Part shown: piece after piece, positions 35,830 to 44,506 of the stretch
How the letters are laid out: the number at the start of each line of letters is the position of its first letter
Numbering within the stretch: the stretch's first letter is position 1
DNA from: Bacillota bacterium
GTDB lineage: Bacteria > Bacillota > Clostridia > Christensenellales > UBA3700
DNA: 57,114 bases
Direction of reading: 5' to 3'
Assembly (NCBI GenBank): GCA_023396095.1
Contig: JAEWXG010000014.1
Coordinates: forward strand, 1-57,114
Position numbers and translations under genes: made by a program
Notes under the pieces: generated by a model
Database searches by the model: none
What the model saw: only the letters and a program-made list of their open reading frames with translations
Told to the model about the DNA's origin: nothing

Positions 35830-35858
35830 TTTGAGTTTTAAATACTAGTGATTATAAT
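35830..35858 (+). promoter_or_regulatory. promoter of the MFS transporter gene
   Basis: A perfect TATAAT at 35853-35858 with TTTGAG 17 bases upstream. Confidence 0.55.
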
Positions 35859-35881
35859 ATTCATGTTTTCACTGAGGTTTT

Positions 35882-37150
35882 ATGGAAAAAGGATATAAAA
35901 ATACTGTTTTAGCCTGTATAGTTGGTTTCATTTCACAAGCTGTTTCGTATAACGCATTAATTTTATTTTTTAATGAATTTAAGGCTTCTTACGGATTGTC
36001 AGATACTATAATTGGATATTTTTTGTTGGTAGGTTCAACTGTGCAAATAATAGCTGACTTATTATCTGGAGTCTTAATAAAAAAGTTTGGCTTTAAGTTT
36101 TTTGCGTTCTTTTGTCCGAGCACTATTCTTATAGGTTTAATTTTCTATATTGTCTCACCATTAATTTCTTCTTCAATAATTATTGGTCTTATGTTAGGAC
36201 AAGTTTTCATTTCAATAGGAGCAGGTTTTTTTGAAATTATTGTAAACTCGATTGTTTTTAATTTACCAGTTGAAAATAAAGAAAAATATTTAGCATTAAT
36301 TCATGGTTCATATAGTTTTGGTTTTACTTTTTTAATTATTATTAACAGCATTTTTAACTGGCAAATAGGCACAGGAAGGTGGCAAACAATTGTTTCATTT
36401 TGGTTGATTTTACCAATTTTAACAATTGTTATCTTTTTAAAAGCAAAAATGCCAGAAAATGGTATGAAAAAAAATCCAGAATATGATAAGCAAGTAATTA
36501 AAGATAAGTATTTTAAAATGTGTATCCTTCTTTTATTTTTTGTTGGAGCTGCAGAAGTTATGATGACGCAATGGATGTCATCATTTGTTGAGAGGGCAGT
36601 GCCTGATATGCCAAAATACTTATTAGATATTATAGCGGTTGGAGGATTCTCTATAGGTATTGCAATGAATAGAATTATTCATAGTAAATTTTTTACTAAT
36701 AAAAGTATAGAATACGTCTTGATTGTTAGCATAGCAGCCACATTAATTATTTTTACTATTTTATCTTTTTCATACAACAAATACGTTGTTATTATATGTT
36801 GTTTGATGTCTGGTTTTAGCATAAGTATGTTATGGCCTGGAACACTCATTTTATCTGCTAAGAAGTTTCCAATGGCATCATCATTAATTTACACAATATT
36901 GTGTACGGCAGGAGATATTACTTCGGCAATTGCGCCATGGGCGATGGGTAAAATTTCAGATTCTTTACAAAATCAAAAATATATTGTTAATATTGCTCAA
37001 CAAAATGGCAATATATCTGTAGACAATGTAACAATGCGTATGGGGATTTTATTAGGTGTTGTTTTTCTAGTTGTGGCATTAATTATTTGCGTTGTAATTT
37101 TGAGGATGAGAAATAAAGGAAAAATAGAAGTCGTAGAAGTTGAAAGCTAA
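35882..37150 (+). CDS. major facilitator superfamily transporter
   Basis: 422 residues with 12 predicted membrane helices and a charged central loop near residues 180-205. MFS folds move small solutes with ions. The SDTIIGYFLLVGSTVQIIAD and LSGVLIKKFGFKFFAF parts look like the MFS loop 2-3 region. The substrate cannot be told; sequence flavour is sugar or FucP-like, at low certainty. It has its own promoter and converges on rqcH, with seven bases between the stops. Confidence 0.88.
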   Translation: MEKGYKNTVLACIVGFISQAVSYNALILFFNEFKASYGLSDTIIGYFLLVGSTVQIIADLLSGVLIKKFGFKFFAFFCPSTILIGLIFYIVSPLISSSIIIGLMLGQVFISIGAGFFEIIVNSIVFNLPVENKEKYLALIHGSYSFGFTFLIIINSIFNWQIGTGRWQTIVSFWLILPILTIVIFLKAKMPENGMKKNPEYDKQVIKDKYFKMCILLLFFVGAAEVMMTQWMSSFVERAVPDMPKYLLDIIAVGGFSIGIAMNRIIHSKFFTNKSIEYVLIVSIAATLIIFTILSFSYNKYVVIICCLMSGFSISMLWPGTLILSAKKFPMASSLIYTILCTAGDITSAIAPWAMGKISDSLQNQKYIVNIAQQNGNISVDNVTMRMGILLGVVFLVVALIICVVILRMRNKGKIEVVEVES

Positions 37151-37157
37151 ATGAAAA

Positions 37158-38810
37158 TTAAGGTTTAACTGTAATTGTTTTATAATTTGTATAATAAACT
37201 AAACCAATTTTATTTCCATCTTTTTTAACGTTTTTTCTTTGTGTATAATCAATTTCAACTTTGTCTTCATTTTTGCATTCAGAGTTTTTTGCGACAATTT
37301 TTGCGCACTTTTCAATTATTTTAATATCTATTGGTTGACCTTTTGAAATAATAACACCGTGTGCGCCGTGGTAGTTTTTTGCATGTAGCCAGAGATCATT
37401 GGATGATGCAATTTTAAATGTTACATATTCATTTTGAATTGCGTTTTTTCCCATATAGAAGTCGTATTTTTCAATTAATTCATAGTAATAATTTGGAATT
37501 TTGGGCTTTTTATTTTTTGTTTTTTCTTTATTTTTTTCTTCAATAAGATTTAGCTCGAGAAATAATTTATGAATATCGTCAATATCATTTTCATTTTGCG
37601 TTAACTCAATATCCTTTTTTATTTTTTCAAGATAATGTAATTCTTGCGATAATTTTTCATTATACGACACTAAAAAAATAGATTGTCTTTTATATTTATT
37701 AAATAGTTTGTAATATTTTTCAGCATTCTGTTTTAGGCTTAAATTTTGATCTAGAGAGATAGAAATAGGTTTCATATCATCATATATGTTCTCAAGTATT
37801 ATGTTAGTTTTTGTTCTTTGGTTTTCTTTATACAAGCTGGATATTAATATATCTCCACATATTCGATAATTATCATAATCTTGGTGTTCTAATAGTATTG
37901 AGTTATTGTTGTTTATTGCGTTGACAAGTTTGTTAATTTTTTTGTCTAACAATTGAATATAGATTTTCAATTTAAATAAAATATTTTGTTTTTTACTTTT
38001 GTTGCTAAAAGCTTTTTCGATAGCTTCCGAAAGAGAAGTAGTTTTGATAAATTCAGATTCTGAATCCATTAGTGTATTATACTTATATATATAAAAATTT
38101 GAAACCTGGTTGTTACTCATTTCCATAACAGGCAATAAATTATTTTCTAATAAATTTTTTCTTGAAAGTATGCTATTTTGAATATTAATATTATTTTTCA
38201 TTAAAAAGACTAGTTCATTTGCAGTCTTTTTTGTAAATCCAGAATATTTAACATTTAATTCTTCAGTCGACAGTTTTTCTTGTGGATTTAATAATTGTAT
38301 TGAAGTTTTTTGCATTCGAGGAGGTACGTAGGTGGCACCATTAAATAAATCACGTGTGGCCTCCGGATTATATGGAACAGTTTTTAAGGCGTTAAGTATT
38401 GTGTATTTTTCATTCAAGATGAAAATGTTGCTAAAACGTCCCATATTTTCAAAGACTAGGTGAAAGGTTTGTGAGTCCTTTAATTCATTGCTGGAATTGA
38501 TTTCAATATCGAAGATTCTATCAAAGTTAATTAGTTTGATGTCTTTGATTTTCCCCATATGAATAATTTTTCTTAAGTACATACAAAATTGAAAAGCAGA
38601 AAAAGGATTGTTCTTTTTCTCTTTTGTTATATGTATTCGTGAAAAATTGGCGTTTGCAGATATAAAGAGGTTATAATGCTTAAATTGTGTATTAATACCC
38701 AATATAATTTCATCAAATTCTGGCATTAAAATTTTGTCAATAGTACCATCTACTAAATATTCTTTTAATTCATCTTTTAAATAATTATATGTGATATAGT
38801 CATTTTGCAT
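37158..38810 (-). CDS. rqcH: RqcH (NFACT/Rqc2 family) ribosome quality-control factor
   Basis: 550 residues. The NFACT-N domain starts NDYITYNYLKDELKEYLVDG, a central coiled-coil region covers about 260-430, and NFACT-R (the RNA-binding end) has HAKNYHGAHGVIIS. RqcH binds stalled 60S-like 50S subunits and adds alanine tails to blocked nascent chains, marking them for ClpXP. clpX and clpP lie about 4 kb away, though on the other strand. It was formerly called fibronectin-binding protein. Six bases separate it from the DUF2804 gene, so both share a transcript. Confidence 0.92.
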   Translation of the reverse strand: MQNDYITYNYLKDELKEYLVDGTIDKILMPEFDEIILGINTQFKHYNLFISANANFSRIHITKEKKNNPFSAFQFCMYLRKIIHMGKIKDIKLINFDRIFDIEINSSNELKDSQTFHLVFENMGRFSNIFILNEKYTILNALKTVPYNPEATRDLFNGATYVPPRMQKTSIQLLNPQEKLSTEELNVKYSGFTKKTANELVFLMKNNINIQNSILSRKNLLENNLLPVMEMSNNQVSNFYIYKYNTLMDSESEFIKTTSLSEAIEKAFSNKSKKQNILFKLKIYIQLLDKKINKLVNAINNNNSILLEHQDYDNYRICGDILISSLYKENQRTKTNIILENIYDDMKPISISLDQNLSLKQNAEKYYKLFNKYKRQSIFLVSYNEKLSQELHYLEKIKKDIELTQNENDIDDIHKLFLELNLIEEKNKEKTKNKKPKIPNYYYELIEKYDFYMGKNAIQNEYVTFKIASSNDLWLHAKNYHGAHGVIISKGQPIDIKIIEKCAKIVAKNSECKNEDKVEIDYTQRKNVKKDGNKIGLVYYTNYKTITVKP

Positions 38811-38816
38811 GGTTAG

Positions 38817-39854
38817 TTATATTTTATTAACGGTTAAAAATCCTTTAATATTCTTTAATTCAATTGTTGTTTCTTTATCAATAACACAAGTTCCAGAGAA
38901 ATATCCATATAAGTGGTGATACTTCATTCTAGCTTTAAGCAGTTTTGAGTTGTTTTCTAAATAAAATGGTTCAAAAGTTAAATCAATTAGATGTTGGTTA
39001 TCTACCATGCGCCATTTGCCTGAATAGTCTATAGCTTTTTTTCTCTTATGTGATGGGACAATAGAAACATCCTCAAGTTTGATTGGATTATTGTCATAAA
39101 CCATAAAGTTTTCAGTAGCTTGAGAGTCATCGCCTAAGCCGTATCCTAACGATAAAGAAAATATTTTTTTGTTGTCGAGGACTGTTGTAAATGTAGTCCA
39201 AACAAATTCGTGTTTGTGCATGTCGGAAACACAACGATTCCAATAAAATGATGTAAATGTTGAGTTTTCATTTAAAAATAGATGTTCATTGTTTTGAATT
39301 AAGTAACCTGAAGTTTTTAATCCTAGCGTTTTACTTTGATAATTAAAAGTAAATTTTTTTGATAATTCGGTAGTTAAAAATAAGCTAGGAGCATCTTGTT
39401 TTGCTATATGTAGGTTAAGAGATATATTTTCTTCTTTTTTATATATACGCTTATAATCTAGGCATAATTCCCTATGATTATTTATATTTGTGAAAGATAT
39501 TAAAAATCTAGGCGTTATATGTCTCCAAGAGCCATTGATAGGGGTGTCTGGTGGATTCAAGCGTCCTTTAGTTTTAGGAATAATACGTGTTTTAGATAAT
39601 TTTTCCAAAGTATTAGTGTCTAATAATGTATAATGCATAACCCCAAAAGAATAAAATTCTAATAATGTTAATCTAATAAAAATATTATGAGATTGAACTA
39701 AATAAGTGTCCCATGCCTTTATTTTAGATTTATGTCCAATTACTTTTTTGCTGTTAAAATCTAATAAATATTTAAAAGAATAACCGGCTTCGCGTAATTT
39801 TCCATCATTTCTAAAAATACTATTGTCGTGGATTATTTTATTTTGCATTATCAA
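38817..39854 (-). CDS. DUF2804 domain-containing protein
   Basis: 345 residues matching DUF2804 in length and pattern: LREAGYSFKYLLDFNSKKVI near the start, INGSWRHITPRFL, VWTTFTTVLDNKKIFSLSLG and WRMVDNQHLIDLTFEPFY. The family resembles carotenoid 1,2-hydratase/AttH-type lipocalin folds and has no proven function. No signal peptide or membrane helix is seen. It is the first gene of the minus-strand pair with rqcH. Confidence 0.85.
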   Translation of the reverse strand: MIMQNKIIHDNSIFRNDGKLREAGYSFKYLLDFNSKKVIGHKSKIKAWDTYLVQSHNIFIRLTLLEFYSFGVMHYTLLDTNTLEKLSKTRIIPKTKGRLNPPDTPINGSWRHITPRFLISFTNINNHRELCLDYKRIYKKEENISLNLHIAKQDAPSLFLTTELSKKFTFNYQSKTLGLKTSGYLIQNNEHLFLNENSTFTSFYWNRCVSDMHKHEFVWTTFTTVLDNKKIFSLSLGYGLGDDSQATENFMVYDNNPIKLEDVSIVPSHKRKKAIDYSGKWRMVDNQHLIDLTFEPFYLENNSKLLKARMKYHHLYGYFSGTCVIDKETTIELKNIKGFLTVNKI

Positions 39855-39997
39855 TTCCTCAATTTATGATATATTTTAACACAAAATGTAAGATTGCCAT
39901 ATTTAATATTAGAAAATGCAATGAAACAATATGAAAATAAATTTTATATTTCAAGTATTAAGCATTGCTAACTAAGAATAAAAAATATTCCAAAATC

Positions 39998-40025
39998 TTG
40001 TATATCTTTATTAAAGCCTTATAAT
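39998..40025 (+). promoter_or_regulatory. promoter of the cation efflux gene
   Basis: TTGTAT at 39998-40003 and TATAAT at 40020-40025, 16 bases apart. Confidence 0.55.
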
Positions 40026-40047
40026 TGTTATAAAAATGAGGACTATA

Positions 40048-40944
40048 ATGAGCGAAAATAATAATAAAAAAATTATTAGAAAAGTTAGCATAAATACAAT
40101 AATAGCAAATGCTTTATTGTCAGCTTTGAAGTTGATAGTAGGTATTTTAGCAAAATCTACCTCATTAATTAGTGATGCCGTTCACTCACTAAGTGATATA
40201 TTTACGACTTTTATCGTTATGTTTGGCGCTAAAATATCGACAAAAGAAAGCGATAATACGCACGAATATGGCCATGAAAAATTTGAGGCAATAACGTCCT
40301 TTGTTTTAGGTGTTTTATTAGCAATAACTGCAATAATTATAGGATATACAGGAATTAAAAGTTTGATAACTGGTACATTTAAGAACAATAAAGAGACTAA
40401 TTTTTTATATTTTGCTTTATTTAGTGCCATATTATCTATCGTTGTAAAAGGTTTAATGTTTTTTTACACGACACGGCATGCTAAGAAAATTAAATCAAAC
40501 AGTTTAAAAGCAGATGCCTGGCATCATTTATCGGATAGCTTGTCCTCAATAGGTACAGTGTTAGGTATAATTGGGTTAATTGTTGGAAAAGGCATGGAAA
40601 TTTTAGATCCAATAGCTGCAATTATAATTGCAATAATAATATTAAAAGTTGTTTATGACATTTTAAAGTCGGCAGTAGATCAGTTAGTAGATAAGAGTAT
40701 TTCTCCTGATTTGGCTATGGAGATGGAAGATTTTATTAGATTGCAAAATGGTGTTATAGATATTGCTTTATTTAAATCAAGACAATTTGGCAATAAAATT
40801 TATATTGATTTAGAAATATATGTTGATAGGACACTTTCAATTGTCGAGGCGAATAATATAGCTGAAACGATACATAATAATTTGGAAGAAAAATATAAGG
40901 ATATAAAACATTGTACAATTTGGGCTAAACCAAAAATGCAATAA
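40048..40944 (+). CDS. cation diffusion facilitator family transporter
   Basis: 298 residues from ATG 40048, five bases after TGAGGA; the in-frame ATG at 40036 overlaps that site. Six membrane helices carry the metal-binding motifs DAVHSLSD (helix 2) and DAWHHLSD (helix 5). The cytoplasmic C-terminal domain has DIALFKSRQFGNKIYIDLEI. Such FieF/MamM-like proteins export Zn2+, Fe2+ or Mn2+. The HxxxD pair in both helices fits zinc or manganese. It is monocistronic. Confidence 0.92.
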   Translation: MSENNNKKIIRKVSINTIIANALLSALKLIVGILAKSTSLISDAVHSLSDIFTTFIVMFGAKISTKESDNTHEYGHEKFEAITSFVLGVLLAITAIIIGYTGIKSLITGTFKNNKETNFLYFALFSAILSIVVKGLMFFYTTRHAKKIKSNSLKADAWHHLSDSLSSIGTVLGIIGLIVGKGMEILDPIAAIIIAIIILKVVYDILKSAVDQLVDKSISPDLAMEMEDFIRLQNGVIDIALFKSRQFGNKIYIDLEIYVDRTLSIVEANNIAETIHNNLEEKYKDIKHCTIWAKPKMQ

Positions 40945-41349
40945 AAATATGGTAATTATATAAAATTTTTCAACAACATAGAATAGTCCTAGTTAGGTTG
41001 TTTAACCAATAATCCGTTTATTAATTGAAAATCAAGAAAACTTTTATTATTTGCTAAATTGTATAAAATAATATTCTTGTGATGTTTTATTTAATAATCT
41101 AAACGCATTTTTAGGTAGCGAATTTAGTTTTTTTTAATGCACTGTTAGAAACCTCTTTAATTATTAATTAAGTGAAATGAAAATTGTAATTTAAAATTTT
41201 GATTTAGATTTCAATTATTTATTGTTCCTTATATTGTTTGTGTGCGAGTTTAATTTATATAAATATATAATATACATTGCATTATTCATCCTTTTTTGTT
41301 AAACTTTAATTTAGCAAAATTATTTTTACAAAAAAAATGGAGGTTTGTA
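40945..41349. other. 405-base gap upstream of trigger factor
   Basis: No gene, RNA or strong repeat was recognised. A TATAAT at 41266-41271 is the likely -10 for tig, but no good -35 is visible. The sequence is very AT-rich. Confidence 0.5.
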
Positions 41350-42636
41350 ATGAGTTACAAATTAGGAACAAGAGAAAAAAATACAATTAAGATTCAATTT
41401 AGTGTTGAACAGGAAGCATGGATTAATGCAATTGAAAAAGCATATCAAAAGACTAAAGGTAAATATAAGGTTGAAGGATTTAGACCAGGACATGCTCCAA
41501 AAAAAGTAATTGAAAGATTATATGGGGTGCAAGTATTCTTTGAAGATGCTTTAGATATTATTTTGCCTGAAGAATATTATGCGGCAATTGAAAAGGAAAA
41601 TTTAATTCCAGTTGCTCAACCTGATATTAGTGTTGATGCAATTTCTGATGCTACATTATCATTTACAGCTGTTGTAACATTAAAGCCTGAGTTTGAATTG
41701 GGACAATATAAAGGATTAAATATCAAAAGAAAAGTAGAGAAAGTTACAAAAGAAGAAATTGATAATAAAGTTAAGGAAGCTCAAGATAAAGCAAGTACTT
41801 GGGTAGAAATTACAGATAGAGTTTGTAAACTTGGTGATACTGTAGAAATTGATTATTCTGGTTCAATCGATGGGGTTAAGTTTGAGGGTGGTACAGCTGA
41901 AAAACAACCATTGGAGTTAGGAGCTGGTCAATTTATTCCTGGATTTGAAGATCAAGTTGTTGGAATGAGTATTGGTGAACAAAAAGATATTACTGTTAAG
42001 TTTCCTGCTGATTATGGCCATGCAGAGCTTGCAGGGAAGGATGCTGTTTTTGCAATTAAGTTGCATGTTATTAGAGAAAAAAAGTCACCAGTAGTTGATG
42101 ATGAATTTGCAAAAGATGTTTCAGAATTTGATACCTTGAAAGATTATAAAGAAGATATTAAGAAGCAATTGACTAAAGAAAAAGAAGAAAAAGCTTTAAA
42201 CAAATTGGAAGATGAAATTGTAAAAACAATTGCTAAGAATACCAAAATAGATATTCCAGAAGCAATGATTGATGAACAAGTTAATAGACAGATCGAAGAT
42301 TTTGAATCAAGAATGGCTCAACAAGGAATGAAAGCTGAAGACTATTATAAATATACGCAGACAACAAGGGATGATGTTGCAAAAAAATATAGAGATTCTG
42401 CAAAAGAAGCAGTTTTAATGCAATTAGTGTTTGGCAAATTATTCGAAGTTGTAGAAATTAAGGTAACTGAGAATGATATACAGAAAAAGGTTGAAGAGTT
42501 ATCAAAGATGTATGGTTTTGAATTAGGTAAAGATGAAGAATCAATGAAAGGCATCAAACCATATATTGAGAATGAATTAAAAACCACAAAATTAATGGAA
42601 TATTTGGTTAAGGAAAACGAAGATTTGAGCAAATAG
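41350..42636 (+). CDS. tig: trigger factor, ribosome-bound chaperone
   Basis: 428 residues from ATG 41350, after GGAGGT; the frame extends to 41296 but without a ribosome site there. The N-terminal ribosome-binding domain has FRPGHAPKKVIERLYG, close to the GFRxGxxP signature loop. A PPIase (FKBP) domain near 145-230 has DTVEIDYSGSIDGVKFEGGT. A helical C-terminal chaperone domain follows. It shields new chains at the exit tunnel. The gene heads a chaperone-protease cluster with clpP, clpX and lon. Confidence 0.97.
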   Translation: MSYKLGTREKNTIKIQFSVEQEAWINAIEKAYQKTKGKYKVEGFRPGHAPKKVIERLYGVQVFFEDALDIILPEEYYAAIEKENLIPVAQPDISVDAISDATLSFTAVVTLKPEFELGQYKGLNIKRKVEKVTKEEIDNKVKEAQDKASTWVEITDRVCKLGDTVEIDYSGSIDGVKFEGGTAEKQPLELGAGQFIPGFEDQVVGMSIGEQKDITVKFPADYGHAELAGKDAVFAIKLHVIREKKSPVVDDEFAKDVSEFDTLKDYKEDIKKQLTKEKEEKALNKLEDEIVKTIAKNTKIDIPEAMIDEQVNRQIEDFESRMAQQGMKAEDYYKYTQTTRDDVAKKYRDSAKEAVLMQLVFGKLFEVVEIKVTENDIQKKVEELSKMYGFELGKDEESMKGIKPYIENELKTTKLMEYLVKENEDLSK

Positions 42637-42668
42637 TGGTTTAAAAAATAAAAGGATAGAGGTTTATT

Positions 42669-43253
42669 ATGAATATAATCCCTTACGTAATTGATAACAT
42701 AGGTTCTGTCGAAAGAACCTATGATATTTATTCAAGGTTGTTAGAAGATAGAGTCATATTTTTAAATGGCGAAATAACTGATGATTTGGCGAATTCGATT
42801 GTTGCACAACTTTTATTTTTAGAGAGCAAAGATGCCAAAAAGGATATTAATATGTATATAAATAGTCCTGGAGGTAGTATTACGGCCGGACTTGCAATTT
42901 TCGACACAATGAATTTTTTAAAATGTGACATTGTGACTATTTGTACCGGATTAGCGGCATCAATGGGAGCTGTTTTGCTTTCAGCTGGCACAAAAGGAAA
43001 GAGAATGGCCTTGCCAAATTCAACGGTTATGATACACCAAGCTTCGAGTGGAACTTCTGGAAACATACAAGATCAAAGAGTTACTTTGAGATATACCGAA
43101 GAATTAAATAAAAAAATATTAGAAATCTTAGCTAAAACTACAGGAAAAACAAAAAATCAAATAGAAAAGGATACGGCAAGAGATAATTTTATGTTTGCTC
43201 CAGAAGCTAAAGAATATGGATTAATTGATACTGTAATTCAAAAAAGGAAATAA
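42669..43253 (+). CDS. clpP: ATP-dependent Clp protease proteolytic subunit
   Basis: 194 residues, standard length. Catalytic Ser98 (GLAASMGAVLL) and His123 (MIHQASSG) are in place, with an Asp near 172. It forms the 14-mer barrel fed by ClpX, encoded two bases later. AGAGG precedes the ATG. Confidence 0.98.
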   Translation: MNIIPYVIDNIGSVERTYDIYSRLLEDRVIFLNGEITDDLANSIVAQLLFLESKDAKKDINMYINSPGGSITAGLAIFDTMNFLKCDIVTICTGLAASMGAVLLSAGTKGKRMALPNSTVMIHQASSGTSGNIQDQRVTLRYTEELNKKILEILAKTTGKTKNQIEKDTARDNFMFAPEAKEYGLIDTVIQKRK

Positions 43254-43255
43254 TC

Positions 43256-44506
43256 ATGAGTGATATTAATGAAATTTGTAGTTTTTGCGGACTGTCTGTA
43301 AAAGAAGTTGGTCCATTATTGAATTTGGGAGAAATTAGTATTTGCAAATACTGTATTGAAACTTTAGATCATAGATATAAGCAACTTTATCCGCCAAAAC
43401 AATTTGCATCATCATATCTAAATACAATTAATGTTTTAACTCCACAAGAAATTAAAACTATTTTAGATCAGCACATAATTGGACAAGAAGATGCTAAAAA
43501 AGCATTATCTGTTTGTGTGTACAATCATTATAAGAGGATAAAGAGTTTACATAAAGTTGAAATTGAATTAGATAAGTCTAATATTTTATTAATTGGGCCG
43601 ACAGGTTCTGGTAAAACTTTATTGGCTAAAACATTGGCAAAAATTGTTAATGTACCATTTGCTGTTGCTGACGCAACTACATTAACAGAAGCCGGATATG
43701 TTGGTGATGATGTTGAAAATATTTTACTGAAGCTTATACAAGCGGCTGATGGAGACATAGAAAAAGCGAAGTATGGCATTATATATATTGATGAAATTGA
43801 TAAAATAGCAAGAAAAAGTGAAAATATGTCTATCACAAGAGATGTTAGTGGAGAAGGTGTTCAGCAAGCATTATTAAAAATAATAGAGGGGACGGAAGCA
43901 AATGTTCCAATGAAGGGTGGAAGAAAACATCCTCAAGGAGAAAATGTTGTTTTTGATACTTCAAATATTCTATTTATTTTAGGTGGAGCTTTTGTTGGCT
44001 TAAATAAAATATTACTAAAAAGATTGGATTCATCTACTCTTGGGTTTTCTGGGAAATTAAAAGATGATATGTTTAACGAGTTATCATATTCTAAAATGAT
44101 AGAGCAACTTTTACCGGATGATTTGGTTAAATATGGATTAATACCAGAATTTACAGGAAGAGTTCCTAAAATTGTAGGTTTGGATGAGTTGGATGAGAAT
44201 GCGTTAATCGATATTTTAACTAAACCAAAAAATGCTATTGTTAAACAATATAAAGTTTTATTTAGAATTGATGGTGTAAAACTAGATTTTGAACCTCAAG
44301 CTTTAAGATATGTTACTAGGAAAGCTTTAGAATTAAAAACAGGAGCCAGAGGGTTAAAAACTATAATTGAAAAATCGATGAATGATATTATGTATGAAAT
44401 CCCATCAAATAAGGATATTAAGGAAGTTAAAGTGTGTTATGATTCAAAAAATGATACTTTAACACATCAAATTGTTAAAGAAAAAGAGGTAAAAAATGAT
44501 AAATAG
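43256..44506 (+). CDS. clpX: ATP-dependent Clp protease unfoldase ClpX
   Basis: 416 residues. The zinc-binding domain has CSFC and CKYC. Walker A is GPTGSGKTLLAKT, Walker B is IIYIDEIDKI, and the pore loop GYVGDDVE is present. The C-terminal small AAA domain has GARGLKTIIEKSMNDI. It unfolds tagged proteins for ClpP. Its end overlaps lon by 11 bases. Confidence 0.98.
   Translation: MSDINEICSFCGLSVKEVGPLLNLGEISICKYCIETLDHRYKQLYPPKQFASSYLNTINVLTPQEIKTILDQHIIGQEDAKKALSVCVYNHYKRIKSLHKVEIELDKSNILLIGPTGSGKTLLAKTLAKIVNVPFAVADATTLTEAGYVGDDVENILLKLIQAADGDIEKAKYGIIYIDEIDKIARKSENMSITRDVSGEGVQQALLKIIEGTEANVPMKGGRKHPQGENVVFDTSNILFILGGAFVGLNKILLKRLDSSTLGFSGKLKDDMFNELSYSKMIEQLLPDDLVKYGLIPEFTGRVPKIVGLDELDENALIDILTKPKNAIVKQYKVLFRIDGVKLDFEPQALRYVTRKALELKTGARGLKTIIEKSMNDIMYEIPSNKDIKEVKVCYDSKNDTLTHQIVKEKEVKNDK

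Noticed and set aside
40945..41349. Possible small RNA in the gap before tig
   Set aside because: No conserved RNA motif or strong hairpin could be recognised by eye.
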